A stretch of DNA of 6,697 bases, taken from assembly GCA_934162925.1 (NCBI GenBank), contig CAKPJR010000061.1:1-6697 (forward strand), in the 5' to 3' direction. Shown here one piece after another: positions 1 through 4,939 of this stretch. Origin of the DNA: an uncultured Clostridia bacterium. Lineage in GTDB: Bacteria > Bacillota > Clostridia > TANB77 > CAG-508. The translations under genes and the position numbers were made by a program. Under the pieces are notes generated by a model. It searched no databases, was not told the origin of the DNA, and saw nothing but the letters and a program-made list of their open reading frames with translations. Numbering within the stretch: the stretch's first letter is position 1; each line of letters starts with the position of its first letter.

Positions 1-128
1 GTATATTACATTATTACATTATTTACTCTCATTAGTATAACCTCTGGTTTATGATATTCTTCCAAATATTTTAGTCCTAATCATCCATATTTTCCTACAT
101 TTATGGCAATTTCTACGGTGCACTGTGA

Positions 129-153
129 GTCGCCGATGGTGGCGACACCTACA
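129..153 (-). repeat. Possible variant palindromic repeat, copy A
   Basis: Plus strand GTCGCC (129-134) and GGCGAC (141-146) form a 6-bp stem with a 6-nt centre, followed by ACCTACA. The minus strand begins TGTAGGTGTCGCC, echoing the TGTAGGGGC end of the other copies, with a different arm. Membership in the same family is an inference from layout and position. Confidence 0.45.
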
Positions 154-177
154 GCATTTACAACATATTTAAATTTT

Positions 178-200
178 GGGCGTATGCAATACGCCCCTAC
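178..200 (-). repeat. GC-rich palindromic repeat, copy B
   Basis: Plus strand GGGCGTATGCAATACGCCC followed by CTAC. It is identical in core to copies D and E, about 6 kb away at the other end of the window. The minus strand starts GTAGGGGCGTATTGCATACG. Arms 178-185 and 189-196 pair perfectly. Confidence 0.8.
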
Positions 201-220
201 TCTACATTATTTAAATTTTC

Positions 221-275
221 AAAGAGGTTTGAATATATAATTCTATTTTAATTATATATTCAAACCTCTTTTTTT
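221..275. terminator. 22-bp hairpin terminator after gmk
   Basis: Positions 221-242 and 250-271 are perfect 22-bp inverted repeats with a 7-nt loop. On the plus strand the stem runs into seven T (269-275), a textbook intrinsic terminator for transcription arriving from the left. On the minus strand (gmk direction) the hairpin begins 2 nt after the TAA and is followed by UUUGAAAAUUU, a poorer U-tract. It probably serves gmk and may work in both directions; no plus-strand gene is visible in the window to its left. Confidence 0.8.
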
Positions 276-846
276 ATCTTCCATTTGCTAATTTATATTC
301 ATTTTCAATTATTGTCATAATTATTTGTACTGTTTTTTCTAAGTCGTCATTTTTTAAAACATAATCATATATTCCTATTTTTGATTCTTCATAGTCAAAT
401 CTATTTAGTCTTAGTTCTATTTCTTTTATACTTGCTTTTTCTATTCTATGTTCTAATCTTCTTCTTAGTTCTTCTTTTGGAACTCTTAAAAATATTGTTA
501 CTATTTTTGTATCGTCTTTTAATAATCTCATTAGATTTTCTGTTCCATTAACTTCTATATCTTTAACTATTATTTTACCAGCCTTCATAGTCTCATTTAG
601 TATTTTTTTAGAAGTTCCATAGTAATGTTCATGGTGAACAGAATACTCATAGAATTCATTTTCTCTAATTTTTTGTTCAAATTCTTCTGTCGTTACAAAG
701 TTATATACTCCTCCATTTGTCTCTCCTGGTCTTGGACTTCTATCTGTATAAGATGGCATTGTTGTAACATTGTTCATTCTTTTTAAAAGTTCTTTTTTTA
801 TTGTATCTTTTCCTGCACCTGATACTCCAGATAGTAATACTAGCAT
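274..846 (-). CDS. gmk: Guanylate kinase (somewhat divergent)
   Basis: Catalyses ATP + GMP to ADP + GDP, an essential step in GTP and (p)ppGpp metabolism. The 190-residue product has the P-loop GVSGAGKDT at 7-15 and the GMP-binding segment SYTDRSPRPGE at 32-42 with the expected arginines (36, 39), E42 and Y48. HYYGT follows at 74-78, then the Walker B-like KDIEVNGT at 95-102 with D96. The lid region RRRLEHRIEKASIKEIELRL comes next, then YDYVLKNDDLEKT. Several usually conserved residues differ from E. coli: TTR is TDR, the lid RG is RI, and DxxQG-type is DIEVNG. The key GMP contacts remain, so activity is expected. The ATG overlaps the rpoZ end by 7 nt, with AAAGG (854-858) 7 nt upstream. A 22-bp hairpin starts right after the stop, ending the gene cluster. 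A paralogous second guanylate kinase elsewhere cannot be excluded. Confidence 0.92.
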   Translation of the reverse strand: MLVLLSGVSGAGKDTIKKELLKRMNNVTTMPSYTDRSPRPGETNGGVYNFVTTEEFEQKIRENEFYEYSVHHEHYYGTSKKILNETMKAGKIIVKDIEVNGTENLMRLLKDDTKIVTIFLRVPKEELRRRLEHRIEKASIKEIELRLNRFDYEESKIGIYDYVLKNDDLEKTVQIIMTIIENEYKLANGR

Positions 847-1028
847 TTTACCACCTTTCCTTCTGCAATTTCATTTGCAGCAAGTGTAACAGTTGATTTT
901 TCATCTACCTTTGTAAGTACTGGGCTTCCTGCAGCAATTTGTCTAGCTCTTTTTGAAGTAACTATTACTAATTCAAATCTGTTATTAAATATTTTTAATA
1001 AGTCTGTAACTGTTGGTTTTATTATCAT
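840..1028 (-). CDS. rpoZ: DNA-directed RNA polymerase omega subunit
   Basis: Small subunit that helps assemble and stabilise RNA polymerase by binding the beta' subunit. The 62-residue product is short but in the usual range for Bacillota. The family core is visible: N-terminal PTVTDLLKIFNNRFELVIVT, then SKRARQIAAGSPVL (about 26-39), then the C-terminal VTLAANEIAEGKVV helix and strand. An in-frame TTG start three codons upstream is less likely because of ribosome binding site spacing. Its final codons overlap the gmk ATG by 7 nt, which suggests coupling. The common Bacillota order is gmk then rpoZ; here rpoZ comes first, between remA and gmk. Confidence 0.93.
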   Translation of the reverse strand: MIIKPTVTDLLKIFNNRFELVIVTSKRARQIAAGSPVLTKVDEKSTVTLAANEIAEGKVVKC

Positions 1029-1038
1029 TCTAATCAAT

Positions 1039-1045
1039 CTCCTTT
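1039..1045 (-). promoter_or_regulatory. Ribosome binding site that decides the rpoZ start
   Basis: Minus strand AAAGGAG. It is 10 nt from ATG at 1026-1028 and only 1 nt from an in-frame TTG at 1035-1037, so the ATG is the better start (MIIKPTVTDLL). Confidence 0.75.
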
Positions 1046-1054
1046 ATTAATTTT

Positions 1055-1321
1055 TTAATTGTTATCTTCTACATCTTCTTTAGTTATATCTTTATCTAAT
1101 CTTGATGCTACTGTTTCTGGTTGAACAGCAGATAATATTACATGTCCTGAATCCATTATTATAACTGCTCTTGTTCTTCTTCCAGATGTCGCATCCACTG
1201 CCATTTTGCTATCTTTAGCTTCTTGAACTAATCTTTTTATTGGTGCAGAATCTGGATTTACAATTGATATTATTCTATTTGCAGAAACAATATTTCCAAA
1301 ACCTATATTTATTAATTGCAT
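1055..1321 (-). CDS. remA: RemA family DNA-binding regulator (DUF370)
   Basis: The 88-residue product matches the RemA/DUF370 family throughout: MQLINIGFGNIVSANRIISI at the N-terminus, PDSAPIKR at 23-30, then DATSGRRTRAVIIMDSGHVI (43-62) and LSAVQPETVASR (63-74). In Bacillus subtilis RemA binds DNA and activates biofilm matrix and osmoprotection genes; it forms multimeric rings, and the conserved arginines of this type of protein contact DNA. The target genes in this organism are unknown. The position downstream of yicC and beside rpoZ and gmk is the conserved Bacillota neighbourhood. The last dozen residues (DKDITKEDVEDNN) are acidic and look like a flexible tail. rpoZ follows after a 26-nt gap, so remA, rpoZ and gmk probably share a transcript. 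Confidence 0.95.
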   Translation of the reverse strand: MQLINIGFGNIVSANRIISIVNPDSAPIKRLVQEAKDSKMAVDATSGRRTRAVIIMDSGHVILSAVQPETVASRLDKDITKEDVEDNN

Positions 1322-1329
1322 TAATTCAT

Positions 1330-1336
1330 CTCCTTT
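1330..1336 (-). promoter_or_regulatory. Ribosome binding site that decides the remA start
   Basis: Minus strand AAAGGAG, 8 nt before ATG at 1319-1321. The reading frame stays open 11 codons further upstream (to 1354), but that extension would translate through this site and the hairpin, so the inner ATG giving MQLINIGFGN is chosen. Confidence 0.85.
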
Positions 1337-1360
1337 CAAAATTTGCCTTTGCAAATTTTG
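1337..1360 (-). promoter_or_regulatory. Hairpin directly abutting the remA ribosome binding site
   Basis: Perfect 10-bp stem, CAAAATTTGC (1337-1346) with GCAAATTTTG (1351-1360), and a 4-nt loop. On the minus strand it ends exactly where the AAAGGAG of remA (1330-1336) begins. There is no U-tract after it, so it is not a typical terminator. It may stabilise a processed 5' end or influence ribosome access to remA. The structure is seen; its function is inferred. Confidence 0.5.
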
Positions 1361-1382
1361 TGCTATTCATTTTTATCACACA

Positions 1383-1402
1383 AATACTAAAGTAGTATTA
1401 TA
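1383..1402 (-). promoter_or_regulatory. Possible -10 box (TATAAT) and small inverted repeat in the yicC-remA gap
   Basis: The minus strand carries a perfect TATAAT at 1397-1402 overlapping a 7-bp inverted repeat (AATACTA at 1383-1389 with TAGTATT at 1393-1399). No good TTGACA-like -35 box is seen at 16-18 nt spacing; the sequence there (CTGTGT/CCTGTG) belongs to the palindromic repeat. A separate remA promoter here is possible but weakly supported. Confidence 0.25.
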
Positions 1403-1412
1403 TACTTTTTAC

Positions 1413-1438
1413 GGGCAGACACAGGGCCTGCCCCTACA
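1413..1438 (-). repeat. GC-rich palindromic repeat, variant copy C
   Basis: Plus strand arms GGGCAG (1413-1418) and CTGCCC (1428-1433) with a 9-nt centre, followed by CTACA. The minus strand begins TGTAGGGGCAGG, so it shares the TGTAGGGGC end and inverted-repeat layout with copies B, D and E, but its arm and centre differ. It starts 3 nt after the yicC stop codon. Confidence 0.65.
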
Positions 1439-1441
1439 TTT

Positions 1442-2320
1442 TTATTCTATGTTTTGAATCTGTTCACGTACATTCTCCAACTCTGTCTTTATATCCACAA
1501 CAAAGTTTGTTATTTCTAAATTATTTGCTTTTGAACCTATTGTATTTGTTTCTCTATTCATTTCTTGAATTAAAAAGTCTAGTTTTTTTCCTATTGCAAT
1601 CTCTGAATTTAATAAATTTAAGAATTGTGAAATATGACTTTTAAGTCTTGTTATTTCTTCTTCTACAGAGCACTTGTCTGAATAAATAACTACTTCTTGT
1701 GCTAATCTAGATTCATCTACTACATCTGTTTTTAAAAGTTCTTTTATCCTTGTTTCTAATTTTACTATATATTCATCTACAAGTCCAGTAGAAATACTAG
1801 AAATTTGCTTGATTTTTTCTGAAACTGTATCTATTCTTTTTTCTAAGTCCTCTTTTATTTTATTTCCTTCTACTTGTCTCATTTCTATGAAACTTTTTAT
1901 TGCCTGATCTAAGGCAATAAATAATTCTTTTTCTATAACTTCTTCTGCTTCTTCTTCTACTTTTATATTTAAAACATCTGGAAATTTAGATATATCCATT
2001 ATATTTATATTATCTATAATTTCCGCTTCTTTAGATAATTTTTTCAATTCATTTATATATTTTTTTGCTATGTCTGTATTTAATTTTATGTTTTTTCCCA
2101 AATCACTATTATTGTTAAATGTAATAAATACATCTATTTTTCCTCTAGATACAGAATTTAAAATCTCTTTTTTTATTCTATCTTCTAGATAGTTTAAGCT
2201 CCTTGGCATTTTTATACTTATATCATTAAATCTATTATTAACAGATTTAATTTCTACTATGTACTCTCTTCCCTCATTCTCAAATATGCTTCTTCCATAT
2301 CCTGTCATGCTTTTAATCAT
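1442..2320 (-). CDS. yicC: YicC/YloC family endoribonuclease
   Basis: The 292-residue length is normal for the YicC/YloC family, whose members are reported as endoribonucleases involved in RNA turnover. The N-terminal YicC domain starts with the signature MIKSMTGYGR and continues with EIKSVNNRFNDISIKMPRSL (23-42) and a stretch equivalent to EDRIKKEILNSVSRGKIDVF. The C-terminal DUF1732-type domain carries DESRLAQEVVIYSDKCSVEEE, ITRLKSHISQF and LDFLIQEMNRETNTIGSKAN, and ends in the characteristic VREQIQNIE. The middle is helical and charged, fitting an oligomeric coiled region. ATG at 2318-2320 overlaps the end of the AT-hook gene by 8 nt. A GGTGG-type ribosome binding site lies within the last AT-hook codons (2330-2337), 9 nt upstream, suggesting translational coupling. 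remA follows after a 120-nt gap holding a palindromic repeat and a hairpin. Confidence 0.95.
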   Translation of the reverse strand: MIKSMTGYGRSIFENEGREYIVEIKSVNNRFNDISIKMPRSLNYLEDRIKKEILNSVSRGKIDVFITFNNNSDLGKNIKLNTDIAKKYINELKKLSKEAEIIDNINIMDISKFPDVLNIKVEEEAEEVIEKELFIALDQAIKSFIEMRQVEGNKIKEDLEKRIDTVSEKIKQISSISTGLVDEYIVKLETRIKELLKTDVVDESRLAQEVVIYSDKCSVEEEITRLKSHISQFLNLLNSEIAIGKKLDFLIQEMNRETNTIGSKANNLEITNFVVDIKTELENVREQIQNIE

Positions 2321-3296
2321 TTGCTGTTACCACCTTTCTTGGTCTTCCCCTTTTTTTAGGTACATTATTATTTTTTTGTTCTTCCTCTTTTGTTTCTTCT
2401 TGTACTATTTCTTGTTTTTTAGGTCTACCTCTTTTTTTAGGTTTACTTTCTTCTTTTATTTCTTTTTTTATGCTTTCTTTTTTCTTAACGCTTTTTGTTT
2501 TACTAACTGTACTTTCTGTATTTTGTTTTGTTTCTTTTACTTCTTCTTTTTTAGGTCTGCCTCTTCTTTTTGGAGTATTAGTTTCTTCTTTTTTATCTGA
2601 TTTATCTGACTTTTTTGTAGATTCAGTAGTCTTCTTAGCCTTGGTTGTTTTATTTTCTTTTTTAGCTGGCTTTTTCTCTTTTTTTACTTCTTCTATTTGT
2701 CCTTTTTCTTCACTTTTTAAGTTTTCTTTTTTATCTTCTTCTACTTTTTCTATAACTTTTTGAGTGTCTTCTGTCTTTTCATCTTCGTATTGGACATTTC
2801 TTCTTTTATTTTCCTTTTTTACAATTTCCTTTATATCGCTAGCTTCATCTAGATATTTTTTCTTTGTTTTTACTGATATATATATGCATTTTATTATGTA
2901 ATAAATTCCTATATAAGAACTTACCATTAGATAATATTTTTTATGAGCTTCACTAACTTCAAAAATTACATAAGGTAAAAATAATGTTGTAAGTGCAATT
3001 GTTAAAGCTTCTACTCCATACATTGCAATAGTTCCGTTGTCTTTTCTATATGCAATTTCAAATAGGCATATTGCTAATCCTAAAATAATAATACTCAAAA
3101 TGTTAAAGTCTACTATACGAACATTTTTTGTGCTTCCAGCACTTCCTAATATTAAAAATATAAAATATGATATTGCAATAATTGCAATTATGATATTTGT
3201 AAAAATATTTTTTCTTGTCTGTTCTTTTATATCATCTGGTAGTTTTGTTTTTTGTGTAATTTCACTTTCTATTTTTTCTACCATTTCCTTTTTCAT
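2313..3296 (-). CDS. Uncharacterised membrane protein with a charged tail carrying three AT-hook motifs
   Basis: I do not recognise a named family. The 327-residue product has a short charged N-terminus (1-30) and four hydrophobic segments at about 31-51, 65-83, 93-113 and 122-141. A long Lys/Glu-rich, probably disordered tail follows (about 143-327). In the tail are three near-identical AT-hook motifs: PKRRGRPKK (242-250), PKKRGRPKK (286-294) and PKKRGRPRK (313-321), each with the RGRP core and flanking basic residues. AT-hooks bind the minor groove of AT-rich DNA, so a membrane-tethered nucleoid-binding role is a reasonable inference. RNA or phospholipid binding by the basic tail is an alternative. 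The start has AGGAGG (3307-3312) inside the end of rsmE, 10 nt upstream, and ATG follows the rsmE TAA with no gap. The 3' end overlaps yicC by 8 nt. The lysine-rich tail makes long pyrimidine tracts on the plus strand. Confidence 0.85.
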   Translation of the reverse strand: MKKEMVEKIESEITQKTKLPDDIKEQTRKNIFTNIIIAIIAISYFIFLILGSAGSTKNVRIVDFNILSIIILGLAICLFEIAYRKDNGTIAMYGVEALTIALTTLFLPYVIFEVSEAHKKYYLMVSSYIGIYYIIKCIYISVKTKKKYLDEASDIKEIVKKENKRRNVQYEDEKTEDTQKVIEKVEEDKKENLKSEEKGQIEEVKKEKKPAKKENKTTKAKKTTESTKKSDKSDKKEETNTPKRRGRPKKEEVKETKQNTESTVSKTKSVKKKESIKKEIKEESKPKKRGRPKKQEIVQEETKEEEQKNNNVPKKRGRPRKVVTAND

Positions 3297-4061
3297 TTAT
3301 ATATTTCCTCCTAAATCTTCTAGTTCATACATTATAACACTTGTCATTGCCAATGCTACTGTTTCTGTTCTTAGAATTCGTTTCCCTAAAGTTATTACTT
3401 TTGCGCCACTATTTTTTAACAATTCTACTTCTTCTTTATCTATTCCACCCTCTGGACCTATTATAATTCCTATATTTATTTTGTTACTAATTTTATTCTT
3501 TATTTTTAATAGTTCATCTTTTAATGTATTGGTTTGCTCATTTTCATAAGCCAATAATACTATATCATAATTTTGGATTAAATTACAAACATTTTTAATA
3601 TTTATAATATTATTAACTTTAGGCACAATGTCTCTTCCACTTTGCTTTGCAGCAACTTCTGAAATTTTTTGCCATCTTTCTATTTTTTTGTTCTTTGTTT
3701 TTTCATCAAACTTTACAACACATCTTTTCATTTCTATTGGTATAATTTCATATGCTCCAAGTTCAACGCTTTTTTGAATTATTAATTCCATTTTATCAGC
3801 TTTTGGTAAACCTTGAAATATGCTAATTTGCACATTAGATTCACAATTAGAACTAGTTTCATTAAATATTATACATTCTATATTGTCACTATTTATTTTA
3901 GAAATTCCGCAAGTATAATTTATTGATGTTTCTAAATTACATATTTGTATATTATCATCTACTTTTAATCTTAAAACATTCTTAATATGTTTTACATCTT
4001 CTCCTAATATTGTTATTTTATTATCATTTAATTGTTCAGTTTTCACAAAAAATTTTGGCAT
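3297..4061 (-). CDS. rsmE: 16S rRNA (uracil(1498)-N3)-methyltransferase RsmE
   Basis: Uses S-adenosylmethionine to methylate N3 of U1498 in 16S rRNA, in the decoding region of the 30S subunit. The 254-residue product, starting MPKFFV as is typical of the family, has an N-terminal PUA-like RNA-binding part (about 1-70) and a C-terminal SPOUT methyltransferase domain. Family blocks visible are LPKADKMELIIQKSVELGA (85-103), RWQKISEVAAKQSGRDIVP (129-147), and the trefoil-knot SAM-binding segments GPEGG at 202-206 and LGKRILRTET at 225-234. A longer frame adds seven residues (MKNRRIL) upstream, but the ribosome binding site supports the inner ATG. The gene follows the Thg1-like gene with a 10-nt gap and its TAA is directly followed by the ATG of the next gene, so they should be co-translated. 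Presence near dnaJ is the usual Bacillota arrangement. Confidence 0.95.
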   Translation of the reverse strand: MPKFFVKTEQLNDNKITILGEDVKHIKNVLRLKVDDNIQICNLETSINYTCGISKINSDNIECIIFNETSSNCESNVQISIFQGLPKADKMELIIQKSVELGAYEIIPIEMKRCVVKFDEKTKNKKIERWQKISEVAAKQSGRDIVPKVNNIINIKNVCNLIQNYDIVLLAYENEQTNTLKDELLKIKNKISNKINIGIIIGPEGGIDKEEVELLKNSGAKVITLGKRILRTETVALAMTSVIMYELEDLGGNI

Positions 4062-4068
4062 TAAAATT

Positions 4069-4073
4069 CTCCT
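4069..4073 (-). promoter_or_regulatory. Ribosome binding site for rsmE overlapping the upstream stop codon
   Basis: Minus strand AATAGGAG: the TAG that ends the Thg1-like gene supplies the first bases of AGGAG. The spacer to the ATG at 4059-4061 is 7 nt. An upstream in-frame ATG at 4080-4082 precedes this site and so would not be served by it. This arrangement predicts translational coupling. Confidence 0.75.
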
Positions 4074-4770
4074 ATTCTTCATTCCATTGGGTTATATCAA
4101 AATAATCTAAATTTTTATTTTTTTCTAAAGCTTCTATTTTTTTAATATTTCCATTTAAATATTCCTGAATATCAATCCTATCTCCATTTAAATATAATAT
4201 TCCATTTTCTATATTTGATATCTTAGCATATTCTTCCTTATATTCTTTACACTTTTCTATTCTTTCTTTGGATTTAATTTTTCCTGCATTATTTATTCCT
4301 TTTCTTTTTAAAAAATAAGTGGTAACAACATTTTTAATTAATTCTTTCTTATATTTTATATAAGATTTTACTTTTTCTTGTGGAATTGAAAAGCACTTTC
4401 CATGCCAAAAAATTTTTTCTTTACTAGTTTCATTATTAAAGTAATCAAAAAAATATTGTGAAAATACTGCAAGTATCTCATTAGAATAATAATTTTTATC
4501 TGAATTTAAATCTGATACTAATTCTGTTGGATTTAAAAATATAAAACTTACTTCATCTGCGCCAAATATTGAAATACAATTGTACTTTCTAGTAAAAAAT
4601 TCTACTGTTCTTTGCATATTCTGTAAGAATCCATTTTCATGGTTTATTACTAAATTAAGCATTTTATTTTTAGTTGCATCTTTGCCATCCAAATTTATTA
4701 CTAATGGATTTTTTTGGCTTACCCTCATGCTATATTTTTTTCTTATTTGTGCAAAATAATTGTTCCACAT
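4072..4770 (-). CDS. Divergent Thg1-like protein (tRNA(His) guanylyltransferase family, putative 3'-5' nucleotide-adding enzyme)
   Basis: Predicted 232-residue protein. From memory of the Thg1 family, the order and spacing of its signature blocks match. LDGK at 27-30 corresponds to LDGR, and GADEVSFIF at 70-78 corresponds to GQSDEYSFVF. FWHGKCFSIP at 121-130 corresponds to the FDGR...YP block, followed by a Y-x3-K/R helix (YIKYKKELIKNVVTTYFL, 137-154) matching DYLSWRQADCHINNLYNT. D28, G29, D72 and E73 fall almost exactly at the metal-binding positions D29, G30, D76 and E77 of human Thg1. The FHxF residues after the first motif and the HxxNN residues are not kept, so substrate choice may differ. 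Family members add nucleotides to tRNA 5' ends in the 3'-5' direction; bacterial Thg1-like proteins are linked to tRNA 5' repair. The gene sits where prmA is commonly found, and its stop codon is embedded in the rsmE ribosome binding site. Family assignment is by eye; exact activity is unknown. Confidence 0.68.
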   Translation of the reverse strand: MWNNYFAQIRKKYSMRVSQKNPLVINLDGKDATKNKMLNLVINHENGFLQNMQRTVEFFTRKYNCISIFGADEVSFIFLNPTELVSDLNSDKNYYSNEILAVFSQYFFDYFNNETSKEKIFWHGKCFSIPQEKVKSYIKYKKELIKNVVTTYFLKRKGINNAGKIKSKERIEKCKEYKEEYAKISNIENGILYLNGDRIDIQEYLNGNIKKIEALEKNKNLDYFDITQWNEE

Positions 4771-4778
4771 ACTCATTT

Positions 4779-4785
4779 CTCCTTT
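4779..4785 (-). promoter_or_regulatory. Ribosome binding site that decides the Thg1-like start
   Basis: Minus strand AAAGGAG. It lies 8 nt before the ATG at 4768-4770 but only 2 nt before the upstream in-frame ATG at 4774-4776. The spacing favours the inner ATG, so the protein most likely begins MWNNYFAQ. Confidence 0.75.
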
Positions 4786-4795
4786 TGCATTATAA

Positions 4796-4828
4796 AAATT
4801 TAAGTAGAAGAAACTTCTACTTAAATTT
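4796..4828 (-). terminator. Hairpin between dnaJ and the Thg1-like gene (weak terminator or attenuator)
   Basis: Perfect 15-bp stem (4796-4810 with 4814-4828, plus-strand arms AAATTTAAGTAGAAG and CTTCTACTTAAATTT) with a 3-nt AAA loop. On the minus strand the 3' arm runs into TTTTTATAATG, a short U-tract. It lies 112 nt after the dnaJ stop and only about 10 nt upstream of the Thg1-like ribosome binding site. It could therefore end the dnaJ transcript or set how much reads through into the next gene. The stem is AU-rich at its base and the U-tract is short, so strength is uncertain. Confidence 0.5.
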
Positions 4829-4939
4829 AATGTAATATACTAATAATTATCTATTAGTTCTATAAGATATTTCGTGGAATATGTTCCAATACATAAATAT
4901 TACATCTATATATATTTTAGCACATTGTCACTTTATTGT
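4829..4939. other. Intergenic stretch after dnaJ with a small palindrome
   Basis: No gene is seen in this part of the 163-nt dnaJ/Thg1-like gap. It holds an inverted repeat, TGGAATATGTTCCA, at 4875-4888 (5-bp arms, 4-nt centre), which could be an operator or chance. No convincing -35/-10 pair was found by eye for a promoter serving the Thg1-like gene. Confidence 0.3.

Larger units (their letters stand above)
8..200 (-). pseudogene. Open stretch without a start codon and with one in-frame TGA; possible gene remnant
   Basis: Between gmk and the left edge there is no intact gene. One minus-strand frame is open from about 206 to TAA at 8-10 except for a single TGA at 81-83. Before the TGA it includes NAVGVATIGDSQCTVEIAI and NVGKYG; after it, LGLKYLEEYHKPEVILMRV. 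There is no ATG, GTG or TTG between the preceding stop and the TGA. Its upstream part runs through palindromic repeats A and B. It could be a decayed fragment or chance openness in a short region; I recognise no family. Confidence 0.2.

Noticed and set aside
5..20. Tandem ATTACATT ATTACATT at the left edge
   Set aside because: Only two 8-bp units in very AT-rich sequence; too short to support a repeat feature.
1322..1354. Longer RemA form starting 11 codons upstream (MQRQILKGDEL)
   Set aside because: The extension would be encoded by the hairpin and the ribosome binding site, and RemA proteins normally begin at the MQLINIGFGN-type sequence.
2259..3549. Several long plus-strand open frames rich in Phe and Ser opposite the AT-hook and yicC/rsmE genes
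   Set aside because: They are the antisense of Lys/Glu-rich coding sequence (AAA/GAA codons read as TTT/TTC). They have no ribosome binding site and overlap well-supported minus-strand genes.
4789..4794. Perfect TATAAT on the minus strand just before the Thg1-like gene
   Set aside because: Transcription would start at or inside the ribosome binding site, and no -35 box is present at 16-18 nt, where the terminator-like stem lies.
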